A program made the translations under genes and the position numbers. A stretch of DNA of 64,000 nt from an uncultured Rothia sp. (GTDB lineage: Bacteria; Actinomycetota; Actinomycetes; Actinomycetales; Micrococcaceae). The stretch is from positions 62,001-126,000 of the forward strand of contig CAMIIO010000005.1 in the NCBI GenBank assembly GCA_946221065.1, given 5' to 3'. The notes under the pieces were generated by a model. It worked only from the letters and a program-made list of their open reading frames with translations, ran no database searches and was not told where the DNA came from. Each line of letters starts with the position of its first letter. Position 1 is the first letter of the stretch. Positions 18,748 through 28,190 of the stretch are shown here, one piece after another.

Positions 18748-18824
18748 AATCACTACCCACCTCAGCAATATCCGCTAGCATTTACAAAGAATTCCCCAAA
18801 ATTTGACGATAGAAAGAAGCCCCC

Positions 18825-19895
18825 GTGCAACGAAAATTTATAGTCACAGCAGTTACCGGAGCTACTTTAGCTTTAGCCTTAGCAGGATGTTCTTCCAATG
18901 GTTCCTCTTTGGAAGACGTTCAGTACTCTATGAATGGTGCAACCGCTGAGCCTTCAATTTCTTTTGAAACGCCCTTTGCTGTTAACGAAGCTACAACCCA
19001 CATTATTCAAGAAGGTAGCGGAGAACTCATTAAAGAAGGGGATAATCTGCTGGTTGATGCCACCGTGTTTAAAGGTGAGAACGGGGAAAAGGCCGGATCA
19101 ACGTATCAGCAAACTCCCTTTGTCATCCCGGTAGGTGACGAGCTCAAAAAGCAAGCCCCAGAGCTTTATGACGTATTAGCCAATGCTAAAGTTGGTACCT
19201 CTTTCTCATATAGCACTAATACTGTACCGGCACAAGATGCATCGGGCTCTTCTTCCGCTTCTCCGTTGCCGGAGGACTCTCCCACAAAGATAGAGGTCTA
19301 CACGGTACGCAGTAAACTCCTTGATAAAGCTGAAGGCAAAGAACTTCCTAAGGACCAGATCAATAAAGCTATAGAGTCTTTCACGATTGGCGATGACAAG
19401 AAAGCTAACCTCAAGCTTGCTGCGGATCGTGGAGATGCCCCGGATAAGGTTGTGGCCCAGGACCTCATTAAGGGTAGTGGTGAAAAAGTAAAAGATACAG
19501 ATACTATCTATGTGAAGTACCAGGGGGTGCGTTGGGAAGACGGTAAAGCCTTTGACGGTAACTACGATTCTCAACAACCTATTGACTTAAATCTTCAGGG
19601 CGTTATCAAGGGATGGACAGAAGGCCTCAGCGGTAAAACTGTTGGTTCTCGTGAGCTTCTTATTATTCCTGCTAACAAAGCATACGGAGATGAAACTCAG
19701 CAAGGTGCCCCCACTGGCCCCTTGGTCTTTGTGGTAGATATTTTAGGTGCCACAGATAACCCACAGGCTGCTAGCGCAGCACAAGCTAGCTCTTCGGCTA
19801 AGCCGTCAGCTTCTGCAACGGGTTCCGTCTCAGAGCCCGCGACCTCTAGCGCTCCGGCTTCTACAACACCAAGTTCTTCGTCAACAGGACAATAA
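18825..19895 (+). CDS. FKBP-type peptidyl-prolyl isomerase, secreted lipoprotein
   Basis: A 356-residue proline isomerase anchored outside the membrane. The signal peptide ends in the lipobox LALAGC with the lipidated Cys at residue 22. A divergent FKBP-like half (about residues 50-170) precedes a typical FKBP domain (about 205-310) with VIKGWTEGLSGKTVGSREL and PLVFVVDILG. The tail from about 315 is Ser/Ala/Pro/Thr-rich and probably disordered. The start is a GTG at 18825 with AGAAAG upstream. It lies between pafA and a cytoplasmic FKBP and likely assists folding of exported proteins. Confidence 0.9.
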   Translation: MQRKFIVTAVTGATLALALAGCSSNGSSLEDVQYSMNGATAEPSISFETPFAVNEATTHIIQEGSGELIKEGDNLLVDATVFKGENGEKAGSTYQQTPFVIPVGDELKKQAPELYDVLANAKVGTSFSYSTNTVPAQDASGSSSASPLPEDSPTKIEVYTVRSKLLDKAEGKELPKDQINKAIESFTIGDDKKANLKLAADRGDAPDKVVAQDLIKGSGEKVKDTDTIYVKYQGVRWEDGKAFDGNYDSQQPIDLNLQGVIKGWTEGLSGKTVGSRELLIIPANKAYGDETQQGAPTGPLVFVVDILGATDNPQAASAAQASSSAKPSASATGSVSEPATSSAPASTTPSSSSTGQ

Positions 19896-19911
19896 ATAAG
19901 GAGTATCAGTT

Positions 19912-20310
19912 ATGTCTTTTGGACAGCGTAAGTTAGACCGTACTAAGCCTGAGATTGACTTCCCGGAATCAGGAGCTCCGGAAGAGCTCATCGTGATTGA
20001 TGAAATTGAAGGCGTCGGAGAAGCTGTTGAGCGTGGAGATCAGATTACGTGCCATTATGTGGGCGTAGCTTTTTCTACAGGTGAAGAATTTGATGCTTCG
20101 TGGAATCGTGGTGAGCCGTTCTCATTCCAAGTGGGTGTCGGTCAGGTTATTCGAGGCTGGGATGAAGGTTTATTAGGTATGAAGGTTGGTGGACGTCGTC
20201 GTCTAGAGATTCCTTCACATCTCGCATACGGCGAGCGCGGTGCAGGTGGAGCTATCGGCCCGAACGAATCGCTGATTTTTGTTGTGGACCTTTTACATGT
20301 TCGCAAGTAG
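19912..20310 (+). CDS. FKBP-type peptidyl-prolyl isomerase, cytoplasmic
   Basis: A single-domain FKBP of 132 residues with no signal peptide, catalysing cis-trans isomerisation of prolyl bonds. Signature elements are GDQITCHYVGVAFSTGEEFD, GQVIRGWDEGLLGMKVGGRR and HLAYGERGAGG. AAGGAG lies nine bases upstream of the ATG. It starts 16 bases after the lipoprotein FKBP gene and shares its transcript. Confidence 0.95.
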   Translation: MSFGQRKLDRTKPEIDFPESGAPEELIVIDEIEGVGEAVERGDQITCHYVGVAFSTGEEFDASWNRGEPFSFQVGVGQVIRGWDEGLLGMKVGGRRRLEIPSHLAYGERGAGGAIGPNESLIFVVDLLHVRK

Positions 20311-20336
20311 AAAATATTTCTAAAAAAAGACATGTG

Positions 20337-20370
20337 CTAGCCCTCAGAACTATTTCTGGGGGCTAGTTTT
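20337..20370 (+). terminator. Terminator after the FKBP pair
   Basis: A 13-bp stem CTAGCCCTCAGAA/TTCTGGGGGCTAG with one G-U pair and a 4-base loop, followed by TTTTGTGTGT. It ends immediately before the pafBC start, so pafBC needs its own signal or read-through. Confidence 0.85.
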
Positions 20371-20376
20371 GTGTGT

Positions 20377-22374
20377 ATGAGTAAACAAGCAGTTGAGCGT
20401 CTCTTTACCCTTATTGAGGCTCTGGCGAATTCTTCTTTGGGATTGACTCGTGAAGAGCTTCGATGGTCGATTTCTGCCTATCGAGAGGCTACTTCGGATC
20501 AAGCTTTTGAGCGAATGTTTGAGCGCGATAAAGCTTCTTTGCGCTATTTGAATTATTTAGCAGATTCTTCTGGGTCCACACGTTCTGCTGATGGTTATCG
20601 CTATCGTTTAAATGCTGTATTGCGAGATCAAGATTCTGTTTCTCAGAAGGTAACAAGCGCTGAGGTGGAGTCGGCTCCGCTGGTAGTAGCGTGGGCTGCG
20701 CAAATGTTTACGGACGGTGATTTGCAAAAGATTGCGGAAAGCGCCGTAGCTAAAATGGGTTGGACGAGGAGTGGGGCTGAAAAGCTGTTTCAAGTTCAAA
20801 CAAATAATTTTTCGGCTGATGCTCTTTTGGAGTTAACGTTGCGGTCCGTTGCGGAAAAATTAGAGCTACATTTTGGATATGTTGGCGCTCGGCAACAGAG
20901 TCATAACAAGAAGGTTATTTATCCTGTAGGACTGGGTTCCAGGTTTGGACGCTGGTATGTGGCTGGATACTATCCGGAAAGTAGCACGTTACGGACTTTT
21001 AGGCTTGATCGGATGTACGAGGTAACGATGGGTTCAGAATTTAGCCAAGTTTACGAACCTGTGGTTATGGAGCGAGTATTGCAGGGGATTAGTGAAGCTA
21101 AACCTTTAGCCTTAGCTACGGTTCGTTATACCCGTGATGGCGGTGAGTGGAAAAGTGAATCTGCTGTTACTGCTTCTTACTCTTTATGGGAATCTGTTGC
21201 TTCGGCTAATATCTCAGGGATAGTTATCTCTCGAGAGGTAGGAGAGCAGAGGGTTCCTGAGGGAGTAGTTTATGATTCCGAGTATCAGCAGAGAGCGAGT
21301 GTAGCGCAACAAACCGTGCTTGACGTCGTCGCCCAAGAGCATGAGGGGCAGAGACCAGTGAGTTCTTTGCCTACGGTCTTTGCGAAGCCTTCTTATCCGA
21401 GAGTCCGGGCAAAGGCTGAAGGTGTTGCTTTGCAGGTTCTTGCTATTGCTCAGGTGGCATTGGAGAACCCAGGGATTTCTTTGCAAGATCTAGCTACCCG
21501 TTTTAATATTTCGGTACGGGAAGTAAAAAATCGGCTTAATATATTGTGGCTAAATATGGGAGAGCAGAACGTTCACCTTGAAGTAGATCGCCAGAGCGTA
21601 TTACTGAGTTCTCGACTGCAATTACTACCTGAGGTAGAGTTCACCTCACTTGAAGTGGCAACCTTAGTCTTAGCGTTAGAGCAACTGCGCCTTACCAGTG
21701 CTGACGACCAGCTGATTGATGCGGCGGAGACTTATGTACTGGCAAGAAGTTTGGAGGGGAAAAATATTGCTCAAAGGATAGCTATTTTTGAATCAGATTC
21801 TTCGGTTAAATTGATTCGCCACGCCATAGAGAGAAAAAACTCTCTTCGAATTATCTATGAAAATCATCAGTGTATGACGGATAGGGTTATTGTTCCTCAA
21901 GAAATTTTTATTCGTGATGGTTTCTACTATGTAGCGGCGTTTTGTGTCTTACGAAAAGCTGCCAGGGTGTTCAGAGTCGACCGTATTCAAAAAATTATCT
22001 CCTTCTCTGATTCTCTGTCTTCCGGAGGGGAAGAACAATCTACCAACCGACCTAAGCTTTCTTTGATGGATGCGAATAGCAGCGAAGATTCTCCTGTCTT
22101 ACTGGTGAGTACGCCGCAGGAATTCTCTGATTACACAGCATGGTATCTGAGGCATCTTTCACAGGAAATAGCTTCTGATGGATCACGAACCTACTGGAGA
22201 ATTCCGGTGCGCCAATACGCATGGGCCGTGGAATTGGTGATGGGTTCTAACGGGGAAATAAGAGTGGAGGAGCCTGCGGAGTTACGAACCAGAGTGTACA
22301 AGCATGTATCAACTCTCCAGGAACAGCGCAATCACGATCAATATACCCAAGATAACAAGAGGCAAGAGGATTAA
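20377..22374 (+). CDS. pafBC: Fused PafB-PafC transcriptional regulator (WYL domains)
   Basis: PafBC activates RecA-independent DNA-damage genes in actinobacteria. In many species PafB and PafC are separate; here they form one 665-residue chain, as in Arthrobacter. The first half has a winged-helix domain (SKQAVERLFTLIEALANSS) and a WYL domain with RWYVAGYYPESSTLRTFRLD near 200. The second half repeats this: helix-turn-helix with ISLQDLATRFNISVREVKNR near 370-390 and a WYL domain with FYYVAAFCVLRKAARVFRVD near 520. The Trp-Tyr-Leu triplet itself has diverged. The ATG at 20377 is two codons inside a GTG frame and sits right at the end of the preceding terminator. Despite the name, it is not needed for pupylation. 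Confidence 0.92.
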   Translation: MSKQAVERLFTLIEALANSSLGLTREELRWSISAYREATSDQAFERMFERDKASLRYLNYLADSSGSTRSADGYRYRLNAVLRDQDSVSQKVTSAEVESAPLVVAWAAQMFTDGDLQKIAESAVAKMGWTRSGAEKLFQVQTNNFSADALLELTLRSVAEKLELHFGYVGARQQSHNKKVIYPVGLGSRFGRWYVAGYYPESSTLRTFRLDRMYEVTMGSEFSQVYEPVVMERVLQGISEAKPLALATVRYTRDGGEWKSESAVTASYSLWESVASANISGIVISREVGEQRVPEGVVYDSEYQQRASVAQQTVLDVVAQEHEGQRPVSSLPTVFAKPSYPRVRAKAEGVALQVLAIAQVALENPGISLQDLATRFNISVREVKNRLNILWLNMGEQNVHLEVDRQSVLLSSRLQLLPEVEFTSLEVATLVLALEQLRLTSADDQLIDAAETYVLARSLEGKNIAQRIAIFESDSSVKLIRHAIERKNSLRIIYENHQCMTDRVIVPQEIFIRDGFYYVAAFCVLRKAARVFRVDRIQKIISFSDSLSSGGEEQSTNRPKLSLMDANSSEDSPVLLVSTPQEFSDYTAWYLRHLSQEIASDGSRTYWRIPVRQYAWAVELVMGSNGEIRVEEPAELRTRVYKHVSTLQEQRNHDQYTQDNKRQED

Positions 22375-22404
22375 AAATAAATTGAGGAGCTTATAATAAG
22401 TTAC

Positions 22405-22770
22405 ATGTCTTGGTGGATGTGGATTCTTCTGTGGGTAGGTCTGGTGCTGTGTGCAGTACTGTTACTTGGCCAGTTGATTTATCGAGTAATTATCAAGGGC
22501 ATAAGCGCTGCAGAAGAGTTTACTTACATCAGTGAAAATTTCTCTCGAACATGGGATCAGACTGAAGAAGCTCGAACCCGCGCTATGAAAACTGAAGAGC
22601 CTTCTGCGCTCTTCAAGCCGGTAGCTCAAAGCTTTGCTGAGTACGAACAAGGTAAGAGAGAACGCAGTCAACAAAGAATCTCGCGTAGAATACAAAAACG
22701 AGACACGCTTGGTCAGCCCCAACGTTGGGCAGACCTTGAACAAGCACGAAAGGGCACTTCCCATGGCTAA
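22405..22770 (+). CDS. Single-pass membrane protein of unknown function between pafBC and tatA
   Basis: A 121-residue protein. It has one N-terminal membrane segment (about residues 4-25, very Trp/Leu/Val-rich) and a charged cytoplasmic part with heptad-like stretches and an Arg/Gln-rich end. No known domain was recognised. The ATG at 22405 has GAGGAG further upstream. The last eight bases overlap the tatA start, which suggests translational coupling and a role near protein export, but that is only inferred from position. Confidence 0.8.
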   Translation: MSWWMWILLWVGLVLCAVLLLGQLIYRVIIKGISAAEEFTYISENFSRTWDQTEEARTRAMKTEEPSALFKPVAQSFAEYEQGKRERSQQRISRRIQKRDTLGQPQRWADLEQARKGTSHG

Positions 22771-23050
22771 GCTTTTTGATAATCCTGTGATGCTTCTAAT
22801 TCTTTTGCTCATCATCATTCTTCTTTTTGGTGCGCCCAAGCTACCTGGTATGGCTCGTAGTCTGGGGCAGTCAATGCGCATTTTCAAGTCTGAGGTAGAG
22901 GGAATGAAGAAAGACGGAAACAAAGATACCGTTGCTTCTAATACTTCCCAGAACAGCGACGTAGTCTCCGGAGAAGTTATTAACAATAATTCCAACGGAA
23001 CTGGCTCTACTCGCGTTGATTCTACAGATAACACCCGAAACAATCTCTAA
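22763..23050 (+). CDS. tatA: Sec-independent translocase subunit TatA
   Basis: TatA oligomers form the passage for folded proteins in twin-arginine export. The 95-residue protein starts [20 protein letters not shown], with one membrane helix, then [20 protein letters not shown], the FG hinge and amphipathic helix of the family, then a polar disordered tail. The ATG at 22763 is preferred over an in-frame upstream ATG at 22634, which would add 43 polar residues before the membrane helix; the preferred start overlaps the preceding stop and has AAAGGG upstream. tatC follows 92 bases later. No tatB is visible. Confidence 0.94.
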   Translation: MAKLFDNPVMLLILLLIIILLFGAPKLPGMARSLGQSMRIFKSEVEGMKKDGNKDTVASNTSQNSDVVSGEVINNNSNGTGSTRVDSTDNTRNNL

Positions 23051-23068
23051 ATTTTTTCTTATACAGGC

Positions 23069-23100
23069 ACAACCCGTGTTCATTTCAGAACACGGGTTGT
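23069..23100 (+). terminator. Hairpin between tatA and tatC
   Basis: A perfect 13-bp stem ACAACCCGTGTTC/GAACACGGGTTGT with a 6-base loop. The tract after it (CTATGAATG) is poor in T, so it may only attenuate tatC expression or protect the tatA 3' end. Confidence 0.6.
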
Positions 23101-23141
23101 CTATGAATGTTCACGGGTTTCTTCCGTTCAAAGGTTAAGTC

Positions 23142-24017
23142 ATGGCAAAGGCAACAAGTCGCAAACATAATCCGCAAGCTAATATGGCGTTGACGGAGCA
23201 TCTGCGAGAGTTCAAAAATCGATTGATTAAATCTGCGATTGCAACCGTCATTGGCGCAATCGGAGGTTTCTTCCTGTATATGCCCTTCATCGATGCTATT
23301 AAACAGCCTTTTGACGATATTAATGCCCGTGAAGGCCGCATGGCAGTGCTTAACTATTCCACGGTTGGATCCTCATTCAATCTCATGGTGGTAGTTTCGC
23401 TCTACATAGGTCTTGTTCTGGCTGCTCCGGTGTGGTTGTACCAGCTTTGGGCATTCATTACTCCTGCTCTATACAAGAAGGAACGGCGTTATGCGTTAGG
23501 GTTCATTTTTAGTGCCATCCCCATGTTTTTCTTAGGCCTTGCCACAGCATGGTTCTGCTTGCCAGCTACCGTGTACGCTTTGACAGCCTTTAACCCCGCT
23601 GGTACTTCCAACATGGTCTCGGCAGATATCTATATCTCCTTCGTTGTGAAGTTTATGGTTTCCTTTGCCCTATCCTTCGTAGTACCTGTCATCTTGGTGG
23701 GGCTGAACTTTTTGGGACTTATCCGGGGCAAGACCATCCTTAAATCATGGCGCTGGGTAGTTGTTTTTGTTGCCACTATCGCTGCAGCTTCGGCACCTGG
23801 CACTGACGTTATGATGATGTTCTACCTCGCTGCGCCGCTGTTGTTCCTCTTCTTCCTTGCTATCGTCATTTGCTTGGTGAACGATAAGCGTAAAGATCGC
23901 AAGCGAGCAAAACTTACAGAGGGGCTCTCTGATGCTGAAATTAATCGAGCAACCTCTGCTGAAGAGCTCGACCAACTAGGAAGAGTTGAATACAACGATT
24001 CTGGATCTCAGCGCTAG
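23142..24017 (+). CDS. tatC: Sec-independent translocase subunit TatC
   Basis: TatC is the multispanning receptor for twin-arginine signal peptides. The 291-residue protein has MALTEHLREFKNRLIKS before the first membrane segment (the family motif with the essential Glu), a loop ending in LPATVYALTAFNPAG, and the conserved FVVPVILVGLNFLGL region; six hydrophobic segments are visible. The C-terminal tail is charged. The ATG at 23142 is preceded by AAAGG. It lies between tatA and helY, the conserved actinobacterial order. Confidence 0.95.
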   Translation: MAKATSRKHNPQANMALTEHLREFKNRLIKSAIATVIGAIGGFFLYMPFIDAIKQPFDDINAREGRMAVLNYSTVGSSFNLMVVVSLYIGLVLAAPVWLYQLWAFITPALYKKERRYALGFIFSAIPMFFLGLATAWFCLPATVYALTAFNPAGTSNMVSADIYISFVVKFMVSFALSFVVPVILVGLNFLGLIRGKTILKSWRWVVVFVATIAAASAPGTDVMMMFYLAAPLLFLFFLAIVICLVNDKRKDRKRAKLTEGLSDAEINRATSAEELDQLGRVEYNDSGSQR

Positions 24018-24027
24018 ATCAATCTTC

Positions 24028-24067
24028 AAAGGTGAGGTTTTCTTCTTAGAAAGAAAACCTCACCTTT
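24028..24067 (+). terminator. Terminator after tatC
   Basis: A 17-bp stem AAAGGTGAGGTTTTCTT and its complement with a 5-6 base loop, followed by GTGTTAAC, 10 bases after the tatC stop. Confidence 0.8.
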
Positions 24068-24134
24068 GTGTTAACTAGCTTCGCTGTCAGAAGTAAAAGA
24101 TTTTCATCATCCAGCTAGCCACTAGGATGGAACT

Positions 24135-26981
24135 ATGTCGAGTTATGCAGAGAAATTCCAAGCAGCTAAAGAACGAAATGCACATGCCCAAACAGTATTA
24201 AGTTCTTTTGAAGATAAGTACTCGTTCCCGCTCGATAAATTCCAGCTTGATGCGTGTGCCGCCGTCGAAGCGGGTAGGGGAGTGCTTGTTGCAGCTCCCA
24301 CTGGGGCAGGAAAAACTATCGTGGGTGAGTTTTCTATCTATCTAGCGTTGACTCAGGGTAAAAAAGCTTTCTACACCACGCCAATTAAAGCGCTCAGTAA
24401 CCAGAAATACCATGACTTGGTTCGTGAGTATGGGAAAGATGCCGTAGGGCTTCTTACCGGAGATACTTCTATCAACTCTGAAGCACCCATCGTTGTTATG
24501 ACTACTGAAGTGCTCCGCAATATGATTTACGCCAAATCATCTACTCTGCTTAATCTTGGCTACGTTGTGATGGATGAGGTGCATTATCTGGCTGATCGTT
24601 CTCGTGGCGCCGTGTGGGAAGAAATTATTATTCACCTTCCTGAACATATTTCGCTGATTTCTCTTTCAGCTACTATCTCTAACGCCGAAGAATTTGGTGC
24701 ATGGCTAGATACTGTTCGAGGCAAGACAGATATTATTGTCTCTGAACATCGGCCGGTTCCGCTATGGCAGCACGTCATGGTAGGGAGAAATTTAGTTGAC
24801 CTTTTTGTTGATGAAACAACGGTGGAAGAAACTGCCGAGCTTCTAGATGGATCACTCGAAACCGTTCCGGAAGTAAACCCGGAGCTATTAGCATTGCGTG
24901 GAGCAGAACGCCGTCGTTCACGCCATGAAACGGATAGATTTACTCGATCTAGCCGAGGAAAACGACGTCGAAAATCTCCCATGCATTCTCGAGCCTTCGA
25001 CCGCAAGACTGAATATACGTCCTCTGCCTTCCGTCCGGTCAGAGCTTCGCGTCCAGATATGATTTATTCACTTGATAGAGCTGCGTTGCTTCCTGCCATC
25101 TGTTTTATCTTCTCTCGTGCGGGATGCGATGCCGCTGTTTCTCAATGTATTGATGCCGATGTGCGGCTCACTACAGATCGTGAATCGGCTACAATTCGAG
25201 CATATATCGCTGAGCGAACCGCTTCTTTGGACGGTAAAGATCTTTCGGTTCTAGGATTTTATGAATGGAGAGAAGGACTAACGAGGGGAATTGCTTCTCA
25301 CCACGCTGGGCTTCTAACAGTATTTAAAGAAATCGTTGAAGCACTCTTTGCCGAAGGGCTTATCAAAGTTGTTTTTGCAACAGAAACTTTAGCCCTAGGT
25401 ATTAATATGCCGGCTCGCTCGGTAGTGCTGGAAAAACTCACTAAATTTAATGGTGAAAATCATGTAGACATTACACCGGGGGAGTACACGCAACTTACCG
25501 GCCGCGCGGGGCGGCGTGGCATTGATATTGAAGGGCATGCGATTGTTCTCTGGAAACCCGGTCTGGAGCCTATGCAGGTGGCAGGCCTTGCGTCAAAACG
25601 TACTTATCCGTTAAATTCTTCTTTTCGCCCCACCTACAATATGAGCTCCAACTTAATTGCACAATATGGCTTAGAGCGAGCAAAGAAAAACCTCGAGTAC
25701 TCTTTTGCACAGTTTCAAGCCGATAAATCTGTGGTAGGAATTGCTCAGCGAGTCAGAAAGAATGAGCGTGCATTGCATGGCTATGAGGAGTCTATGTGTT
25801 GCCATCTGGGAGACTTCAACGAGTATTCTGCTCTGCGTCGGAGTCTCACTGAGCTAGAGAAAAAAGCACAAAAATCTGCTCGTAAACGCGACTTCTCTCA
25901 AGCAATTTCCTCCATGCATCGTTTGTTGCCGGGTGACGTCGTAGAAATCCCACGGGGAAGAAACAAAGGTTTTGCTGTAGTCCTTACCAGGGCCGAATCA
26001 CATGAGCATCCTTCCGTTAGCGTTATTACTGAAGAAGCTCAGCTACGACGAATCGAAGTGCGTGATTTAGATGGCCCTCTCATTCCGCTGTCAAAAGTCA
26101 AGGTGGCTAAAAAATATCAGGGTAAGACTCCTAAAGAACGACGAGACATGGTTTCCCGCATGAGAACTGCCCTCTACGAAAATAGACCGCCACGAGAGCA
26201 AGCTCAGCAACGCTGGTTCAACACCGCGGATTCTCCGGTAGAACAAGAAATTAGCCGTATAAGACAACAACTCCGGACCCATCCCTGCCATGGTTGCTCC
26301 GATCGTGAGAATCACGCCCGATGGGCTGAGCGATGGTGGAAACTTGAAAAAGATACCCAGGGGCTACGGCGTCAAATTAACAGGCGAACAAATACTATCT
26401 CTCAAGTTTTTGAGCGTATTGTGAGACTTCTCGCAGAATACGACTACGTGGCGGAAGACGACCGTAACGATTTTTATCTTACCGACCGAGGGCAAAGCTT
26501 ACGCAGAATCTATGGAGAAAAGGATTTCTTGCTGTCGCTGTGCCTTGAGGATAATTTTCTCAACGGACTTGATCCGGCAGCAACGGCTGCGACGGTATCA
26601 GCTATTGTTTTTGAGGCTAAACGAGATAGCACTGAAATTCTTGCTAAGTACCCACGGAAAAATATGGAAGAAGCACTTATGGTACTCACCCGTACATGGG
26701 TTCAACTTACTGCTAATGAAGAACAATATAAGCTCTCTCAAACCCCACCACTGGATTTTGGGCTGGTATGGCCCACCTATAAATGGGCTCGCGGGGAAAC
26801 TTTAGCTAAATCCCTAGACGGCACAGGTTTAGCCGCAGGAGATTTTGTTCGGTGGATTAAACAGGTCATTGATGTTCTCGATCAAATTACTCATGTGGCA
26901 GAGGACGATTCCCACATACGCACTCAGTGTGAACGTGCCATTAATTTATTGCGTCGGGGTGTCGTCGCAAGTTCGCTTTAG
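24135..26981 (+). CDS. helY: DEAD/DEAH-box RNA helicase HelY (Ski2-like)
   Basis: A 948-residue superfamily 2 helicase of the Ski2/Mtr4 type, thought to act in RNA turnover or processing. Motif I is APTGAGKT near residue 54 and motif Ia TPIKALSNQKY. Motif II is the variant DEVH (VVMDEVHYLADR) near 144 and motif III SLSATISNAEE. Motif VI QLTGRAGRRGID lies near 455. A DSHCT-type C-terminal domain is present (NGLDPAATAATVSAIVFEAK). A basic insert with many Arg residues lies around 255-290. Position after tatC is conserved in actinobacteria, but the functional link to export is not evident. Confidence 0.93.
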   Translation: MSSYAEKFQAAKERNAHAQTVLSSFEDKYSFPLDKFQLDACAAVEAGRGVLVAAPTGAGKTIVGEFSIYLALTQGKKAFYTTPIKALSNQKYHDLVREYGKDAVGLLTGDTSINSEAPIVVMTTEVLRNMIYAKSSTLLNLGYVVMDEVHYLADRSRGAVWEEIIIHLPEHISLISLSATISNAEEFGAWLDTVRGKTDIIVSEHRPVPLWQHVMVGRNLVDLFVDETTVEETAELLDGSLETVPEVNPELLALRGAERRRSRHETDRFTRSSRGKRRRKSPMHSRAFDRKTEYTSSAFRPVRASRPDMIYSLDRAALLPAICFIFSRAGCDAAVSQCIDADVRLTTDRESATIRAYIAERTASLDGKDLSVLGFYEWREGLTRGIASHHAGLLTVFKEIVEALFAEGLIKVVFATETLALGINMPARSVVLEKLTKFNGENHVDITPGEYTQLTGRAGRRGIDIEGHAIVLWKPGLEPMQVAGLASKRTYPLNSSFRPTYNMSSNLIAQYGLERAKKNLEYSFAQFQADKSVVGIAQRVRKNERALHGYEESMCCHLGDFNEYSALRRSLTELEKKAQKSARKRDFSQAISSMHRLLPGDVVEIPRGRNKGFAVVLTRAESHEHPSVSVITEEAQLRRIEVRDLDGPLIPLSKVKVAKKYQGKTPKERRDMVSRMRTALYENRPPREQAQQRWFNTADSPVEQEISRIRQQLRTHPCHGCSDRENHARWAERWWKLEKDTQGLRRQINRRTNTISQVFERIVRLLAEYDYVAEDDRNDFYLTDRGQSLRRIYGEKDFLLSLCLEDNFLNGLDPAATAATVSAIVFEAKRDSTEILAKYPRKNMEEALMVLTRTWVQLTANEEQYKLSQTPPLDFGLVWPTYKWARGETLAKSLDGTGLAAGDFVRWIKQVIDVLDQITHVAEDDSHIRTQCERAINLLRRGVVASSL

Positions 26982-26998
26982 GAAGATAAGGAAAATAT

Positions 26999-28064
26999 AT
27001 GACTCGCGATGTTCAAGTGTTAGTTGATGGATCGATATATTCTGCAGCGGACCCTTATGCCACGGCGATGGTCATAGAAGAGGGCATGATCCAATGGGTG
27101 GGACAGGACGCCGGAGCGCAGTCGATTCTCGATGAGAGTATGAAAGTATGCCAGCTAGAGGGTAACCTCGTCACCCCCAGCATTCATTACAGGAGGATTC
27201 TACTGTAAATCTGAAGAAGACATTGAATCTTTGGTATCTTGTCTGCGAAATAACGGATACGCGGGTGCAGTAGTTTTTTGTTCGGCTAATCTGGTTGAAA
27301 AAATTTATACCTCCATGTCGAGGCATGGTTTACAGCCGTTCATTTATGTCGAAGTTGACCATCCTCGCGACGTAGTTGCTGTATCTTCCCAGGCTTGGGG
27401 TGTTTGGTCTACTTCGGTTGGATTATTAGAAGAGATCTTTCAAGAATCTCTCAAGCATAAGTTGAAGATAGTTTTAACACCCGTAACATCACTAAACCTT
27501 AAGCAAAGTTTGAAACAAATTTCTCTTCTAACTCCACTTGAACGATTAAAACTCGCTCCTCGAATAGACGCCGTTGTAGATCCCGACAGTGAAGATCTCC
27601 AACAATTTGTTAAGCTCGGTATTTCTTTAGGGATTTCTCACTCAAATTTCCGTCCCACTCCATTGATGCGAACCGCAATCGCGACAGGGATAAACGTAGT
27701 GCTCGGCAACACAGCTGATGCTCAGCAGTACCCGCAATCTTGGGGATGGGCACTGGCTCAACAGTACGTTGAAGCTTCTTCATCCGAAACACAAGTATCT
27801 GCCCGTGCAGTGTTTGGTGCCATGACACGGGGCGTCTATAGGGCGCTAGGGGAGAGCGACCCTAGAAAAGGACAACTTGTACCCAGCGCTCCTGCCCAAT
27901 ACGCGCAATGGGAAGTAGAAGAACTTATGGTACAAACACCCGACTCTCGAGTTGTAGCGTGGAGTACCGATCCGAGAGCACGTATTCCATTGCTACCTGC
28001 ACTTGATACTTCACGCTTACCCCATTTAGTACGTACGGTTTTGCCATCTTCTGCATCTTCTTAG
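26999..28064 (+). pseudogene. Decayed amidohydrolase gene (frameshift and lost metal motif)
   Basis: Two frames together resemble the amidohydrolase family protein that often follows helY in Micrococcaceae. The first (26999-27208) covers the N-terminal beta domain to EGNLVTP. The second (open from about 27165, to 28064) continues AFITGGFYCKSEED and ends with the family C-terminus (KGQLVPSAPAQYAQWEVEEL). Removing one C from the run at 27174-27178 joins them into 354 residues. The metal-binding His-X-His expected right after the junction is absent, and the expected GSDAP-like motif reads GNTAD. So the gene looks inactive beyond the frameshift. A sequencing error could explain the frameshift alone, and +1 slippage on CCC is formally possible. 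The upstream helY is intact; an AAGGA site precedes the ATG. Confidence 0.75.
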
Positions 28065-28130
28065 AGGTATACACAGAGCCTAAATCTCTTATTACCAGTA
28101 TTTACGTCAATCTCTTAACGGAATGCGCTA

Positions 28131-28175
28131 TATACTGGATGTCTACGATGAACACTACTGGGCGCAATCCAGTAT
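28131..28175 (+). promoter_or_regulatory. Putative -10 element and inverted repeat upstream of ppm1
   Basis: TATACT at 28131-28136 is a good -10 element; no convincing -35 is seen. An inverted repeat with arms ATACTGGAT (28132-28140) and ATCCAGTAT (28167-28175) starts within the -10 and ends just before the AAGGAG site of ppm1. It could be an operator pair or, if transcribed, a leader hairpin. Confidence 0.4.
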
Positions 28176-28190
28176 CAAGGAGTTATTTAC

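Noticed and set aside
22634..22762. Upstream in-frame extension of tatA
   Set aside because: It would put 43 polar residues before the membrane helix. The ATG at 22763 fits TatA and overlaps the preceding stop.
13718..28064. Novel mobile island around the pupylation genes
   Set aside because: Order and content are the standard actinobacterial core, without integrase, IS, flanking repeats or a change in composition.
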